DNA of 64,000 nt from Cytobacillus sp. FSL H8-0458 (GCF_038002165.1 NZ_JBBOBR010000001.1:3945001-4009000); one strand, 5' to 3'. Shown: positions 1 through 8,699, numbered from the stretch's first letter. Translations and numbers: made by a program. Notes: generated from the sequence alone by a model not told the origin.

Positions 1-39
1 GAGTCAAAGTCCGGTGCCTTACCGCTTGGCTATAGCCCA
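1..39 (-). tRNA. tRNA-Gln (TTG), 5' part only, cut by the window edge
   Basis: Reverse complement begins with TGGGC, the usual start of bacillary tRNA-Gln, and continues through the D arm to a loop containing anticodon TTG right at the window edge. The 3' half lies outside the window. It is the most distal visible member of a minus-strand tRNA cluster. Confidence 0.85.
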
Positions 40-48
40 ATAATAAAA

Positions 49-124
49 TGGCGGTCCCGACGGGAATCGAACCCGCGATCTCCTGCGTGACAGGCAGGCA
101 TGTTAACCGCTACACCACGGGACC
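49..124 (-). tRNA. tRNA-Asp (GTC)
   Basis: The minus strand folds into a full cloverleaf: acceptor GGTCCCG pairs with CGGGACC, the anticodon stem CCTGC/GCAGG encloses GTC, and the T arm carries GGTTCGATTCC. CCA is encoded in the gene (positions 49-51). Second in the cluster as seen from the window edge. Confidence 0.95.
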
Positions 125-154
125 ATCCACAAAAACCGTCGGAAATAAAAAAAG

Positions 155-226
155 TGACCCGTACGGGATTCGAACCCGTGTTACCGCCGTGAAAGGGCGG
201 TGTCTTAACCGCTTGACCAACGGGCC
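155..226 (-). tRNA. tRNA-Glu (TTC)
   Basis: Cloverleaf on the minus strand with acceptor GGCCCGT/ACGGGTC and anticodon stem CCGCC/GGCGG enclosing TTC. Unlike its neighbours, a complete CCA is not encoded (the 3' end reads ...GTCAC then TTT), so the tail must be added by tRNA nucleotidyltransferase. Confidence 0.95.
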
Positions 227-241
227 ATTGTTAGAATTTTC

Positions 242-332
242 TGGCGGAGAAGGAGGGATTTGAACCCTCGCGCCGCTTACGCGACCTACACCCTTAGCAG
301 GGGCGCCTCTTCAGCCACTTGAGTACTTCCCC
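242..332 (-). tRNA. tRNA-Ser (GCT)
   Basis: Long class II tRNA of about 91 nt with a variable arm, acceptor GGGGAAG pairing with CTTCTCC (one G-T wobble), anticodon GCT, and encoded CCA at 242-244. The extra arm and anticodon identify serine for AGC/AGT codons. Confidence 0.94.
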
Positions 333-337
333 AAATA

Positions 338-412
338 TGGCTCCGCAGGCAGGATTCGAACCTGCGACCGTTCGGTTAACAGCCGAATGCTCTACCACTG
401 AGCTACTGCGGA
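338..412 (-). tRNA. tRNA-Asn (GTT)
   Basis: Acceptor TCCGCAG/CTGCGGA, anticodon stem TTCGG/CCGAA enclosing GTT, and encoded CCA at 338-340. First tRNA behind the cluster promoter at 464-492. Confidence 0.96.
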
Positions 413-463
413 ATAATAATAAACTTGATCGATAAAACAGTTAACATCTTATCGACTCTTCAT

Positions 464-492
464 ATTATAAGGACACGGACTATAAAAGTCAA
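464..492 (-). promoter_or_regulatory. Sigma-A promoter of the tRNA cluster
   Basis: On the minus strand TTGACT (487-492), a 17-nt spacer and a perfect TATAAT (464-469) stand about 50 nt before tRNA-Asn. All five tRNAs point away from it, so one transcript probably covers the cluster and continues beyond the window. Confidence 0.85.
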
Positions 493-571
493 GCATGTTT
501 TTATAAGTATTTATTAGCCGTTAATCCTGTATTGACCTGCGGCAATTATTAAATATAAAGCGTACCTATTC

Positions 572-1039
572 TCATGTCAATTCTTTTTTAAATACTAATT
601 TTCCTCTGCATTTACCGCAAACGTATTTCTTCGTATCAACTTTTCTTTTTCTCTGAAAAGTTTGGCCGCATTCTTTGCACATATATACAAGAATCTTAGC
701 AGATCTATTTGTTTTGGGACGATCAGGCAAGGCTGAACAAAATCGGGGTGCTCCCACTTTCTTCATTAGCATTTTGAAGTCCTGATCACGATGTTTATAT
801 CCTTTTCCTTCTAAGTGCAAATGATAATGACATAGCTCGTGCTTAATAATTCCCTCTAATTCTTCGGCGCCAAGCTGCTCATAATACTTTTTGTTTATTT
901 CAACATGATGCGAATTCAGCATATATCTTCCGCCAGTGGATTTTAGGCGTGAATTAAAATATGCCTGGTGGCAAAAAGGCTTGCCGAAGCTTTCTAATGA
1001 TATCTTTTCAACAAGTGTCTGAAGCTCCTGGTCATTCAT
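572..1039 (-). CDS. SprT-like zinc metallopeptidase-fold protein (YdcK type)
   Basis: A 155-residue SprT-family protein. The HELCHYHLH segment near residues 87-95 is the HExxH-type zinc motif of the family. A C-terminal zinc ribbon follows, with CKEC near 121 and CGKC near 141. B. subtilis has the same gene (ydcK) at the same place beside tex and the tRNAs. The bacterial role is not settled; DNA-protein crosslink proteolysis is known for the eukaryotic relative SPRTN, not for this branch. The ATG at 1039 has only a weak upstream AGAGG. It stands alone, ending before a 160-bp AT-rich gap that precedes the tRNA promoter. Confidence 0.88.
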   Translation of the reverse strand: MNDQELQTLVEKISLESFGKPFCHQAYFNSRLKSTGGRYMLNSHHVEINKKYYEQLGAEELEGIIKHELCHYHLHLEGKGYKHRDQDFKMLMKKVGAPRFCSALPDRPKTNRSAKILVYMCKECGQTFQRKRKVDTKKYVCGKCRGKLVFKKELT

Positions 1040-1174
1040 CGCAATGTTTTTCCTCTCTTATCGTAAACATGACAACCTATTATAGCATACATTATATATA
1101 CCTTTTACAGCTCTGAACTCGCCTTCAAGCCCAGGAAGCCATTATCAGATTCCAATTAACGGGAGGTAAACCTT

Positions 1175-1288
1175 ATGCCTGTATGGTTTCAAAATCAAAT
1201 CCAGCGTGCCTTTTATGAAAAAGACCGCTATCAGATCAAACTGCTGAATCAGTGCTGGTTTTTCTATAGAAAAAAACATTGCTCATAA
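1175..1288 (+). CDS. cmpA: Cortex morphogenetic protein CmpA, 37 aa
   Basis: A small ORF with a strong GGGAGGT ribosome binding site (1161-1167) encodes 37 residues ending in QCWFFYRKKHCS. The ending and the length match B. subtilis CmpA, a sporulation protein that works with the ClpXP protease in quality control of the spore coat and cortex. It sits on the opposite strand between tex and the sprT-like gene, as in B. subtilis. A CATACATT sequence at 1087-1094 resembles a sigma-E minus-10 box, but I see no convincing minus-35 partner. Its presence argues strongly that the host forms spores. Confidence 0.92.
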   Translation: MPVWFQNQIQRAFYEKDRYQIKLLNQCWFFYRKKHCS

Positions 1289-1396
1289 ATTTCCGGAGAC
1301 CCTGAGGTCAATTCAGTTTAAGTCCCGCCGCACATTCATGACATATGCCGGAATGTCCTTAGTCCAGTGTGACTCATTCATTCCATCCATTATAAG

Positions 1397-1448
1397 CATA
1401 AGCCAAATCACGCTAGAAATAATGATTTCCGGTGTGATTTGGCTTATG
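1397..1448. terminator. Perfect 15-bp inverted repeat between cmpA and tex 3' ends
   Basis: CATAAGCCAAATCAC (1397-1411) and its exact reverse complement (1434-1448) enclose a 22-nt loop. It lies between two convergent genes and could stop transcription from either side, although neither flank has a proper T run. It could also be an isolated repeat. Confidence 0.5.
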
Positions 1449-1480
1449 ACTCGAATGGGCTTTGAAGCTATTAATTTCTA

Positions 1481-3658
1481 TTAATTAGAATGGCCAAGCA
1501 TTGTTAAGGCGACTCTTCCCTTGTTTTTATCAACAGAGTCAACCCAGACTGTTACCACATCACCAACAGAAACGACGTCCAGCGGGTGTTTGACAAATTG
1601 GCGGCTGAGTTTGGATATATGAACAAGGCCATCCTGTTTGACTCCAATATCGACAAAGGCCCCGAAATCTACAACATTCCGCACTGTCCCCTGCAGTTCC
1701 ATTCCTTCCTGCAGGTCTTCAAGCTTTAGAACTTCTTTTTTCAAAAGAGGCTTCGGCAGCTCATCACGCGGATCCCTCTCTGGTCTCATTAATGCGTCTA
1801 TAATATCTTTCAGTGTCAGTTCGCCAATTTCAAGCTCCCGGGCTGTCTGGCTGATATCTATTCCTTTAAGTGCTTCTCTTAGCGATGGTGAACCAAGGTC
1901 ATTTGATTTAAAGCCAAGATTAGCAAGCAATTTATTTACTTCTGCATATGTTTCCGGGTGGATTCCAGTCCGGTCCAGAGGTTCTTTTCCATCGATAATC
2001 CTCAGGAAGCCTATTGCCTGTTCATACGTTTTGGCACCAAGGCGCGGAATTTTTTTCAATTGCTTGCGGTCCGTGAATTTTCCTTCCTCATCCCGTTTTT
2101 TGATTATATTTACGGCAACTGTTTTTGACAGGCCGGCTACATGCTGCAGCAATGAAGATGAAGCTGTGTTTACATTGACGCCTACCTGGTTTACCGCAGT
2201 CTCTACAACAAAAGAAAGGGATTCTGACAGCTTTTTCTGGGATACGTCATGCTGATATTGGCCAACCCCAACTGACTTTGGATCAATCTTAACCAATTCT
2301 GCAAGAGGATCCTGGAGGCGTCGGGCGATTGATACAGCACTTCTTTCTTCCACCTGAAAATCAGGAAACTCTTCTCTGGCAAGATCCGAGGCAGAGTAGA
2401 CGCTCGCCCCCGCTTCATTGACAATCAGGTAGAATATTTCCTCTTTCATGTCCTTTAATATATCTGCGATGAACTGTTCGGTTTCCCTTGAAGCGGTCCC
2501 ATTGCCGACGGCAACCATTTTTACTTTGTAGGTTTTTAGAATTTGGATTACTTTCTCTCGAGCCTGATTCGTTTTGGAAACAGGCGGATGCGGATATATG
2601 ACTCCGATATCAAGGACTTTTCCTGTTTCATCTACAACAGCCAGCTTGCAGCCTGTTCTGTAGGCAGGGTCTACCCCAAGCACGATCTTTCCCTTTAACG
2701 GGGGCTGAAGCAGCAGTTTTCTTAGATTTTCAGAAAAAATCATAATTGCCTGTTCTTCTGCTTTTTCAGTCAGCTCATTGCGTATTTCGCGTTCAATCGA
2801 TGGCATGATCAGACGCTTGTAGCCATCATCAATGGCTTCCTTTACAATCGTGCATGCAGGAGAACGTTCATCCTTTACCCACTTTTTATATAAGTACTTT
2901 AAAATAAATTCGGTATTTGGCTTAATGTTAATCTTTAATACTTCCTCTTTTTCACCGCGGTTTAATGCAAGTGTGCGGTGCGGAACAATCTTGTTCACTG
3001 GTTCCTCATACTCGTAATACATTTCATAAACGCCTTTTTCGTCATTCTCTTTATTTCTCACAGAGGACTCAATGGTCCCCTTTTTGGCTGTTTCCATACG
3101 GATCCATTTTCTGCTCTCCGCTTCATCTGATACCCACTCTGCGATAATATCTTTTGCGCCAGCGATTGCTTCTTCCGGTGTGGTTACTTCCTTTTCATCA
3201 GATAAGAATTCTTTGGCTTTGGCAGCAGGGGCTTCATTTAGCGAAAAGGTGAGAAGCCACTCAGCAAATGGCTCCAGCCCTTTTTCTTTTGCAGCAGTTG
3301 CTTTTGTTCGGCGCTTTTGCTTATATGGCCGGTATAAGTCCTCTACTTCCTGCAGCTTCACCGCTTTGTCAATTTTGGCTTTTAGCTCTTCGGTCAATTT
3401 GCCTTGTTCTTCAATTAAGCGGACTACCTCTTCTTTACGCTGATTAAGGTTTTGTATGTATTGCCAGCGCTCCATGATATCGCGGATTTGAACTTCATCC
3501 AATGCGCCTGTCTGTTCCTTTCTGTATCGGGCAATAAATGGAACTGTGTTTCCTTCTTCCAGTAAGCTGATTGTGTTTTTTACTTGTTTGATGGCTATCG
3601 ATAGTTCCCCAGCGATTAAATTTAGTATTTGATCTTGTCTATCCAATGTCTTTTCCAA
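1481..3658 (-). CDS. tex: Tex family RNA-binding transcription accessory protein
   Basis: About 725 residues, the usual size of Tex/YdcI. The order is an N-terminal helical Tex domain, a YqgF-like RNase H fold around residues 330-430 (KIVLGVDPAYRTGCKLAVVD), helix-hairpin-helix segments near 500-560, and a C-terminal S1 RNA-binding domain around 645-715 (LQGTVRNVVDFGAFVDIGV). I prefer the TTG codon at 3658 as the start: GGAGG stands 7 nt before it and the resulting N-terminus lines up with B. subtilis. The ATG at 3664 lies only 1 nt behind GGAGG, and an upstream ATG at 3685 lacks a ribosome binding site. Biochemical function in Bacillus is poorly known. Confidence 0.93.
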   Translation of the reverse strand: MEKTLDRQDQILNLIAGELSIAIKQVKNTISLLEEGNTVPFIARYRKEQTGALDEVQIRDIMERWQYIQNLNQRKEEVVRLIEEQGKLTEELKAKIDKAVKLQEVEDLYRPYKQKRRTKATAAKEKGLEPFAEWLLTFSLNEAPAAKAKEFLSDEKEVTTPEEAIAGAKDIIAEWVSDEAESRKWIRMETAKKGTIESSVRNKENDEKGVYEMYYEYEEPVNKIVPHRTLALNRGEKEEVLKINIKPNTEFILKYLYKKWVKDERSPACTIVKEAIDDGYKRLIMPSIEREIRNELTEKAEEQAIMIFSENLRKLLLQPPLKGKIVLGVDPAYRTGCKLAVVDETGKVLDIGVIYPHPPVSKTNQAREKVIQILKTYKVKMVAVGNGTASRETEQFIADILKDMKEEIFYLIVNEAGASVYSASDLAREEFPDFQVEERSAVSIARRLQDPLAELVKIDPKSVGVGQYQHDVSQKKLSESLSFVVETAVNQVGVNVNTASSSLLQHVAGLSKTVAVNIIKKRDEEGKFTDRKQLKKIPRLGAKTYEQAIGFLRIIDGKEPLDRTGIHPETYAEVNKLLANLGFKSNDLGSPSLREALKGIDISQTARELEIGELTLKDIIDALMRPERDPRDELPKPLLKKEVLKLEDLQEGMELQGTVRNVVDFGAFVDIGVKQDGLVHISKLSRQFVKHPLDVVSVGDVVTVWVDSVDKNKGRVALTMLGHSN

Positions 3659-3704
3659 GTTCATTCCTCCATCATAGAGTCTCAATATTCATTTTATCAA
3701 AAGA

Positions 3705-3739
3705 ACAAACAAAAAGCTTACCCTGTCTAGAGTAAGCTT
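3705..3739 (-). terminator. Rho-independent terminator of the sigB operon
   Basis: On the minus strand AAGCTTAC and GTAAGCTT pair around a 10-nt loop and run into TTTTTGTTTG. The stem overlaps the last codons of rsbX, so the sigB operon ends compactly just before tex. Confidence 0.8.
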
Positions 3740-4323
3740 CCAAGTATGAAAGTAGCATCATCTGAAGTAGATGGATACTGCTTCTTTATATCTTCCGAGA
3801 TAAGATCAATAGGGAGAAATGCTTTCAGCAAAGATTTAACCCCATGGATATTAAAGCCATCTGAGTATATCAAAAATTTAGACTCCGCTTCATACGTAAA
3901 CCGCTGGGTATGAAACACCTGCGGCCTTCCTGACAGATATCCTGTTACAGGCAGGGGATAAGTGAGTTTTCCTGCAGATGAATAAAGGAAAAATCGAATA
4001 TTCCCTACACAGCTGTATACAAATTCCCTGGAAGCAAAATGCACTTTAAACAGCGCGACTGCGGCTCCTCTTTTTTGCAAAAGAATTTCGTTGCAGAGCT
4101 TCATAAGCGTATCTACATCTTTCTCATGATGCTGCTCTACAACGGAAACAACAGCAGAAGAAGCCTCATACGCATATTCCCCGCTTCCAAGGCCATCTGC
4201 CAGTACACATACAAAGTATTCATCCGTTGCGGTAAAATAATATCCATCACCGCAGAAAGACTTGCCTTCTTTAGCTGTCTGGTGTGCAATCACTTCGATG
4301 TTATCTCTAACCAATTTGGTCAT
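3727..4323 (-). CDS. rsbX: RsbX, phosphoserine phosphatase resetting the stressosome
   Basis: A 198-residue PPM-type (PP2C/SpoIIE-like) phosphatase. In B. subtilis RsbX removes phosphate from RsbR and RsbS, returning the stressosome to its resting state. Sequence supports the fold: FVCVLADGLGSGEYA near residues 32-46 contains the metal-binding DG, and a second metal ligand motif, FLIYSDGF, lies near 147-154. I chose the ATG at 4323 because it overlaps the sigB stop as ATGA and has GGAGTG 6 nt upstream; a GTG at 4332 is possible. Last gene of the eight-gene operon. Confidence 0.95.
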   Translation of the reverse strand: MTKLVRDNIEVIAHQTAKEGKSFCGDGYYFTATDEYFVCVLADGLGSGEYAYEASSAVVSVVEQHHEKDVDTLMKLCNEILLQKRGAAVALFKVHFASREFVYSCVGNIRFFLYSSAGKLTYPLPVTGYLSGRPQVFHTQRFTYEAESKFLIYSDGFNIHGVKSLLKAFLPIDLISEDIKKQYPSTSDDATFILGSLL

Positions 4324-5114
4324 GAAAGGCACTCCGAGTTATTTGTTTCAGAGTGGATCGCTTCCTGAAGCTTTTTGATTGCACGGCGCTGAAGTCGTGA
4401 AACATGCATCTGGGAAATCCCCAGTTTATCTCCAGCTTCCTTTTGGCTCATATTCTCAAGATATGTGTATTGTATAATTAATTTCTCTCTCTCTGACAGG
4501 ACATGCAGAACTTTTTCAAGCACCAGCATTTGGTTTACTTTTTCAAAGCCCTCGTCCACATTTCCGACGATATCTAAAAGGGTGACCGTTCCGCCATCAG
4601 AATCAGCTTCGATTGAATGGTCGACAGAAAGAGCCTGATAGCTTTTCCCCATTTCCATCGCTTCTAGCACTTCTTCTTCAGAAACCCCAAGCACATCGGC
4701 TATTTCGTCTACTCTAGGCGACCTATGAAGCTCTGTTGTAAGCTCTTCAACGGTAGCTTTAATTTTCGGACCCAATTCCTTTATGCGGCGCGGAACATGA
4801 ACGCTCCAGGTTTTATCCCTTAAGAAGCGCTTAATTTCCCCGATAATGGTAGGCACAGCAAATGCCTCAAATGTTTTGCCGAAAGACTCATCATAGCGGC
4901 GGATAGCACCCAATAAGCCGATAATGCCTACCTGAACAATATCCTCATGATAGGATCTTCCTTTTGAGTACTTGCGCGCAATGGCTTCAACTAAATTCTG
5001 ATATTGAAGAACCAGGGTATTTTGAGCATCTTCATCCTGGTGAAGCTGGTAGGCTTTGATTAAAGCATTTGTTTCTTCTTTGGATTTTTGATTAGGTTGA
5101 GATTGTTTTTGCAT
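4320..5114 (-). CDS. sigB: RNA polymerase general-stress sigma factor SigB
   Basis: A 264-residue group 3 sigma factor with regions 2, 3 and 4 in order. The region 2 segment YSKGRSYHEDIVQVGIIGLL is near 49-68 and the region 4 helix-turn-helix GISQMHVSRLQRRAIKKL is near 233-250. It directs polymerase to GTTTAA-N13/14-GGGTAT promoters; several such sequences occur in this window. The start overlaps the 3' end of rsbW by 23 bp and has GGAGAGGG in front. RsbW holds it inactive until RsbV is dephosphorylated. Confidence 0.97.
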   Translation of the reverse strand: MQKQSQPNQKSKEETNALIKAYQLHQDEDAQNTLVLQYQNLVEAIARKYSKGRSYHEDIVQVGIIGLLGAIRRYDESFGKTFEAFAVPTIIGEIKRFLRDKTWSVHVPRRIKELGPKIKATVEELTTELHRSPRVDEIADVLGVSEEEVLEAMEMGKSYQALSVDHSIEADSDGGTVTLLDIVGNVDEGFEKVNQMLVLEKVLHVLSEREKLIIQYTYLENMSQKEAGDKLGISQMHVSRLQRRAIKKLQEAIHSETNNSECLS

Positions 5115-5565
5115 CCCTCTCCACCTGCTCTCCTTCTAGGTATTTGGTCATAAAGACCGTAACACCCTCTTTGTGATGAATTCTTACTTCATCCATCAAT
5201 GTTTCAATCAGATATAGACCCAAGCCTCCTTCACGCAGAAATTCCACAGAATCTGTCTGGTCATATGGCCCAATGCCTTGTCTGGCAGATTGGAAATCAA
5301 AGCTATTTCCGCTGTCTGCGACCATTACCTCAAGCCGGTCAGTGTATAAACCGAACCCGATGACCACTTCACCTTGCTCATTCTGTTTGTATGCGTGTTG
5401 AACTGCATTGGTGCAAGCTTCACTTGTAGCGATCTTAAGATCTTCAATTTCTTCATATGCAAATCCCATTCTGCTGGCAATCCCCGATAACGTCAGGCGG
5501 ATTACCCCGACAAACTCCGGCTTGGCCGGAATTTTCACCTCTATATAATCAAATGGCTCGTTCAT
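5092..5565 (-). CDS. rsbW: RsbW anti-sigma-B factor and RsbV kinase
   Basis: A 157-residue GHKL-fold protein. It binds SigB or phosphorylates RsbV. The N box EACTNAVQHAY near 49-59 and the glycine-rich EGGLGLYLIE near 111-120 form the ATP pocket. Its ATG overlaps the rsbV stop codon as ATGA, implying translational coupling that keeps kinase, antagonist and sigma factor in proportion. Confidence 0.96.
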   Translation of the reverse strand: MNEPFDYIEVKIPAKPEFVGVIRLTLSGIASRMGFAYEEIEDLKIATSEACTNAVQHAYKQNEQGEVVIGFGLYTDRLEVMVADSGNSFDFQSARQGIGPYDQTDSVEFLREGGLGLYLIETLMDEVRIHHKEGVTVFMTKYLEGEQVERDAKTIST

Positions 5566-5894
5566 TGTACTCCACCTTCAATCCCGCTGTTAATATCGAT
5601 AATATCCGCCAGGCCTGTAATTTCGAAAAGTCTCTTTAAACGGTCCGATAAGCCAACAATCTGGAATTTGCCGTTATTGGCACGGACATTTTTAAATACA
5701 CCAACAAATACGCCTAAGCCGGTACTATCCATATAAGAGACTTCAGATAGGTTGACCACCATTTCTACGCCTTCCTTTTCTGTTAAAGGAAAAAGCTCTT
5801 CACGGAGTTTAGGTGCTGTATACGCATCAATTTCTCCGCTTACCATTGCTTCAATTAGCATATCATTTTCTTTTACATCTATAGTAATATTCAT
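5562..5894 (-). CDS. rsbV: RsbV anti-anti-sigma factor
   Basis: A 110-residue STAS-domain protein. The motif SYMDSTGLGVFVG near residues 53-65 carries the serine that RsbW phosphorylates and the RsbU phosphatase dephosphorylates. The dephosphorylated form traps RsbW and frees SigB. A sigma-B promoter lies directly upstream (5935-5960), so rsbV, rsbW, sigB and rsbX can be boosted by SigB itself. Confidence 0.96.
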   Translation of the reverse strand: MNITIDVKENDMLIEAMVSGEIDAYTAPKLREELFPLTEKEGVEMVVNLSEVSYMDSTGLGVFVGVFKNVRANNGKFQIVGLSDRLKRLFEITGLADIIDINSGIEGGVQ

Positions 5895-5934
5895 AACTGA
5901 CCCACCTCTTTACATGTCAACTGCTTTTTACTAG

Positions 5935-5960
5935 TTACCCGCTTTTAAAACTCATTAAAC
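5935..5960 (-). promoter_or_regulatory. Sigma-B promoter before rsbV
   Basis: On the minus strand GTTTAA (5955-5960), 14 nt and GGGTAA (5935-5940) match the sigma-B consensus in both boxes and spacing. The minus-35 box overlaps the rsbU stop codon. B. subtilis has an autoregulatory sigma-B promoter at the same place. Confidence 0.92.
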
Positions 5961-6965
5961 ATTTCTTTTTAAAATAATTAAGGTAAAATCATCCCGCAAT
6001 TGAAAATGCTGAAGTTTTTCAAGTTCTTTATATACGCTATTTACTATTTCCTGTGCATTTAAATGAATATATTTCTTGATTAATTCCAGCAATGATTCCT
6101 TTTCGATAAACCCTTCTTCTGTACGGCATTCAGTAACCCCGTCTGACATTAATATGATCATATCTCCGGGATTTACTCCTTTTTCGTACTGGCGGTATTT
6201 AGTTTTTTTATCAATACCGAGAAGGAGCCCCTTCGCAGTCAGCTCGGTGAATTGCTCAGTCCCGGCATTATAAAACAGTCCCGGCTCATGTCCTGCAGAA
6301 CCATATGAAAACATATGGCTGTTTGTATCATATATTCCATAAAACATGGTAATGAACATCGTTAAATCTACGTTCTGTTCTACTACCCGATTAAGATTTT
6401 CAAGGACCGTTTTAGGGTCGTTGCGATTTTCAGGCACGCTGTCCATAGCATATTTAATCATGGACATACAAAGGGCTGCCGGAAGCCCTTTGCCGATTAC
6501 ATCAGCAATAGCGATGCTGATTGTGCTGTTTTCATCCTGAACAAAGTGGAAATAATCACCGTTCATATGCTTGGCAGGAACACTTATTGCGCCAATATCC
6601 AAGCCTTCAACAGAAGGAACCTGCGTCCCCAGCAGGGTTTGCTGAACGTTCGCAGCTATTTCCATTTCTGTCCTGAGTTCCTGCTGAATATGTTTTAAAC
6701 TCTGATGTTCTCTATAGGCAAAACCATAGCCTATCATGACTTCCAGAAGGATATCAAAAGAATGGTGAACATATTCAGGCAAGTCCGGATAAAGTTCACC
6801 CATCAGACTTTTATGAACGCTGATAATCTCTTCAGGTGAGATTTTGTGCTCGATCGACTTCCTGCTGAACTTCTGGCCCTGATACAAGGCCTGTTCAGAT
6901 TGTTCCTTAATATAATTCTCAAGAATATCCCGATACTTTGATTCCATCATTTCTCGGAAATCCAT
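5955..6965 (-). CDS. rsbU: RsbU, environmental-stress PP2C phosphatase
   Basis: About 336 residues. An N-terminal helical RsbT-binding domain (about 1-110) precedes a PPM/SpoIIE phosphatase domain. The latter shows NGDYFHFV near 135-142, SIAIADVIGKGLPAA near 150-164 and ILMSDGVTE near 271-279, the aspartates being metal ligands. RsbT released from the stressosome activates it to dephosphorylate RsbV. Start at ATG 6965 (GGGGGA 7 nt upstream) leaves an 11-bp gap after rsbT; an in-frame ATG at 6989 would overlap rsbT and has no ribosome binding site. Confidence 0.95.
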   Translation of the reverse strand: MDFREMMESKYRDILENYIKEQSEQALYQGQKFSRKSIEHKISPEEIISVHKSLMGELYPDLPEYVHHSFDILLEVMIGYGFAYREHQSLKHIQQELRTEMEIAANVQQTLLGTQVPSVEGLDIGAISVPAKHMNGDYFHFVQDENSTISIAIADVIGKGLPAALCMSMIKYAMDSVPENRNDPKTVLENLNRVVEQNVDLTMFITMFYGIYDTNSHMFSYGSAGHEPGLFYNAGTEQFTELTAKGLLLGIDKKTKYRQYEKGVNPGDMIILMSDGVTECRTEEGFIEKESLLELIKKYIHLNAQEIVNSVYKELEKLQHFQLRDDFTLIILKRNV

Positions 6966-6976
6966 AACGCTTCCCC

Positions 6977-7378
6977 CTAACGAAGCCACTTAGTTGCTTT
7001 TATATCTGTACCGGTCCCGGGATTGGAGTCAATTAAGAACTCATCCATTAACCGCTTCACACCTGGCAGGCCGGCTCCTAATCCCCCTGATGTCGAATAT
7101 CCATCTTCCATTACTTGGCGTAAATCATTGATTCCAGGGCCGCTGTCTACCGCAACTATACGCAATCCCGCTTTTCCGCCGTCGTATATTTTCTCAATAC
7201 AGATTTGCCCTTGTCCGGCGTATAAGTAAATATTCCGGGCAAGCTCACTAATGGCTGTAGTGATTCTAGCCTGGTCAACTGTACCAAAACCAAGCTCTTT
7301 AGCAACATTCCGCCCAAGCTGGCGGGCTGCAACGATGTCCCATTCGTTTATGATTTTAACGCAGGATTGGTTTTCCAT
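6977..7378 (-). CDS. rsbT: RsbT serine kinase, stressosome switch protein
   Basis: A 133-residue GHKL-type serine/threonine kinase. It phosphorylates RsbR and RsbS in the stressosome, leaves the complex and activates RsbU. Visible motifs are the N box SELARNIYLYA near 45-55, VDSGPGI near 77-83 and the glycine-rich GGLGAGLPGVKRL near 97-109. It lies 4 bp behind rsbS. Confidence 0.96.
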   Translation of the reverse strand: MENQSCVKIINEWDIVAARQLGRNVAKELGFGTVDQARITTAISELARNIYLYAGQGQICIEKIYDGGKAGLRIVAVDSGPGINDLRQVMEDGYSTSGGLGAGLPGVKRLMDEFLIDSNPGTGTDIKATKWLR

Positions 7379-7382
7379 ACAG

Positions 7383-7745
7383 TTACTCCCCCAATTCCTG
7401 TTGTAATTTCTCCAAACCTTTTTCTAGATCTAATGCAGTAAGGACATCATCTAACCCAATACCTAACTCAATAAGCGTAATTGCTACGGCAGGCTGTATC
7501 CCGGTTATGACTACTTTTGCACCCATCAGTTTGGACATATTTATTACGTCGCCTAGAACTTTAGCGATGAATGAATCAATAAAGTCAATGGATGTTAAAT
7601 CGATCACGACTCCATTTGCGCTCGTCTCATGGATTTTATGGAGCAGATCCTCCTGAAACTGCAGAGCAGTCTGATCATCTAATTCCCACTGGATGGAGAC
7701 TAATAGGCAATCGTTCAGCTTTAAAATTGGGATTCTCACTCTCAT
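7383..7745 (-). CDS. rsbS: RsbS stressosome scaffold antagonist
   Basis: A 120-residue single STAS domain protein. [15 protein letters not shown] near 53-67 contains the serine phosphorylated by RsbT. RsbS forms the core of the stressosome with RsbR and holds RsbT. Its start overlaps the rsbR stop as ATGA, so the two scaffold proteins are translationally coupled. Confidence 0.96.
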   Translation of the reverse strand: MRVRIPILKLNDCLLVSIQWELDDQTALQFQEDLLHKIHETSANGVVIDLTSIDFIDSFIAKVLGDVINMSKLMGAKVVITGIQPAVAITLIELGIGLDDVLTALDLEKGLEKLQQELGE

Positions 7746-8575
7746 TCCACTCCCTCCACATTCACAATTTTGCGGCTGGTTAACTCAAGAGCCGCTTCTA
7801 CTCCCTTTTTCAAGGTATTCTTTGTGGTGAACTGATTTAAATCAATTCCCAGGTTTACAATGGTCTGGGCAATCTCTGGGCGTATGCCTACGAGCATGCA
7901 TTTCGCACCGACAAGTCTTACTGCATCTGCTGCCTGTATAATATGATGGGCTACCATCGTATCAACAACCGGCACACCCGTTATATCTATTAGGACCACT
8001 TCTGAACGGTGTTTAACCACTCCAGTTAAGAGGTTCTCCATAATCTGCTTCGCACGCTCGGTATCAATTGTACCTACAAGCGGCATGACCGTAATACCTT
8101 CAAATACAGGGATCAGCGGCGCAGATAGTTCCTGAAGGGCAATTTTTTGCAGGGACACTGTTCTTTCCCAAGTTGCCGAATACATATTTACCACTTCATT
8201 AACCATGGGAGTCATCCAGCCATCGAACTCGTAAATAACTTTCATCTGGTTTTCCTGGGTGACAATTCCGGCTTCCTGCATACCCTCAAATACAATCTTT
8301 CCGAATGTTTGAAGCCCTTTTGTCACAAAACTGAGCGGCCAGCCCAATCGCACAATTTTCTCAGAGAAATCACTCAATTTTGAAGTGAATTCCTCATTAG
8401 AGCTTTTTATATTTGAAATAATCAGGTCAATGAATTCCCGGCTTGTCCCGATAAATACCTGATCGGATACTACCTTTGTAACCCTTTCATCCGCATTTTC
8501 CTTTGTAGCCTCCAGCCAATGATTAAAAATAGAATCTTTATTATTTTGTATAAAATTCAATATTGTCGAATTCAT
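7742..8575 (-). CDS. rsbR: RsbR (RsbRA-type) stressosome co-antagonist
   Basis: A 277-residue protein with a non-haem globin-like N-terminal sensor domain (about 1-135) and a C-terminal STAS domain (about 155-270). The STAS part has [16 protein letters not shown] near 197-212, with conserved threonines. GGGAGG stands 8 nt before the ATG. First gene of the operon, with a sigma-A-like promoter about 95 nt upstream. Only one RsbR paralogue is visible here; others may exist elsewhere. Confidence 0.95.
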   Translation of the reverse strand: MNSTILNFIQNNKDSIFNHWLEATKENADERVTKVVSDQVFIGTSREFIDLIISNIKSSNEEFTSKLSDFSEKIVRLGWPLSFVTKGLQTFGKIVFEGMQEAGIVTQENQMKVIYEFDGWMTPMVNEVVNMYSATWERTVSLQKIALQELSAPLIPVFEGITVMPLVGTIDTERAKQIMENLLTGVVKHRSEVVLIDITGVPVVDTMVAHHIIQAADAVRLVGAKCMLVGIRPEIAQTIVNLGIDLNQFTTKNTLKKGVEAALELTSRKIVNVEGVE

Positions 8576-8670
8576 TTGTTCCTCCCTATTTTATCATATA
8601 TCTATTATTAGCCTTCCAATTCCCCTTTATTGTAAAGAAGCAAAAAAATCTTCCTGTTTCGTATATACCA

Positions 8671-8699
8671 ATTAAATGATAACAATGAATGCCAGTCAA
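8671..8699 (-). promoter_or_regulatory. Putative sigma-A promoter of the rsb-sigB operon
   Basis: TTGACT (8694-8699), 17 nt and TTTAAT (8671-8676) on the minus strand. It lies in the 374-bp gene-free stretch 8576-8949, which otherwise holds only the ndoA terminator and AT-rich sequence. Confidence 0.6.

Noticed and set aside
48..263. 71-codon ORF at the window start
   Set aside because: It lies across the tRNA-Asp and tRNA-Glu genes on the opposite strand.
1638..2255. 205-codon plus-strand ORF opposite tex
   Set aside because: Serine/phenylalanine-rich shadow composition typical of antisense frames of a conserved gene.
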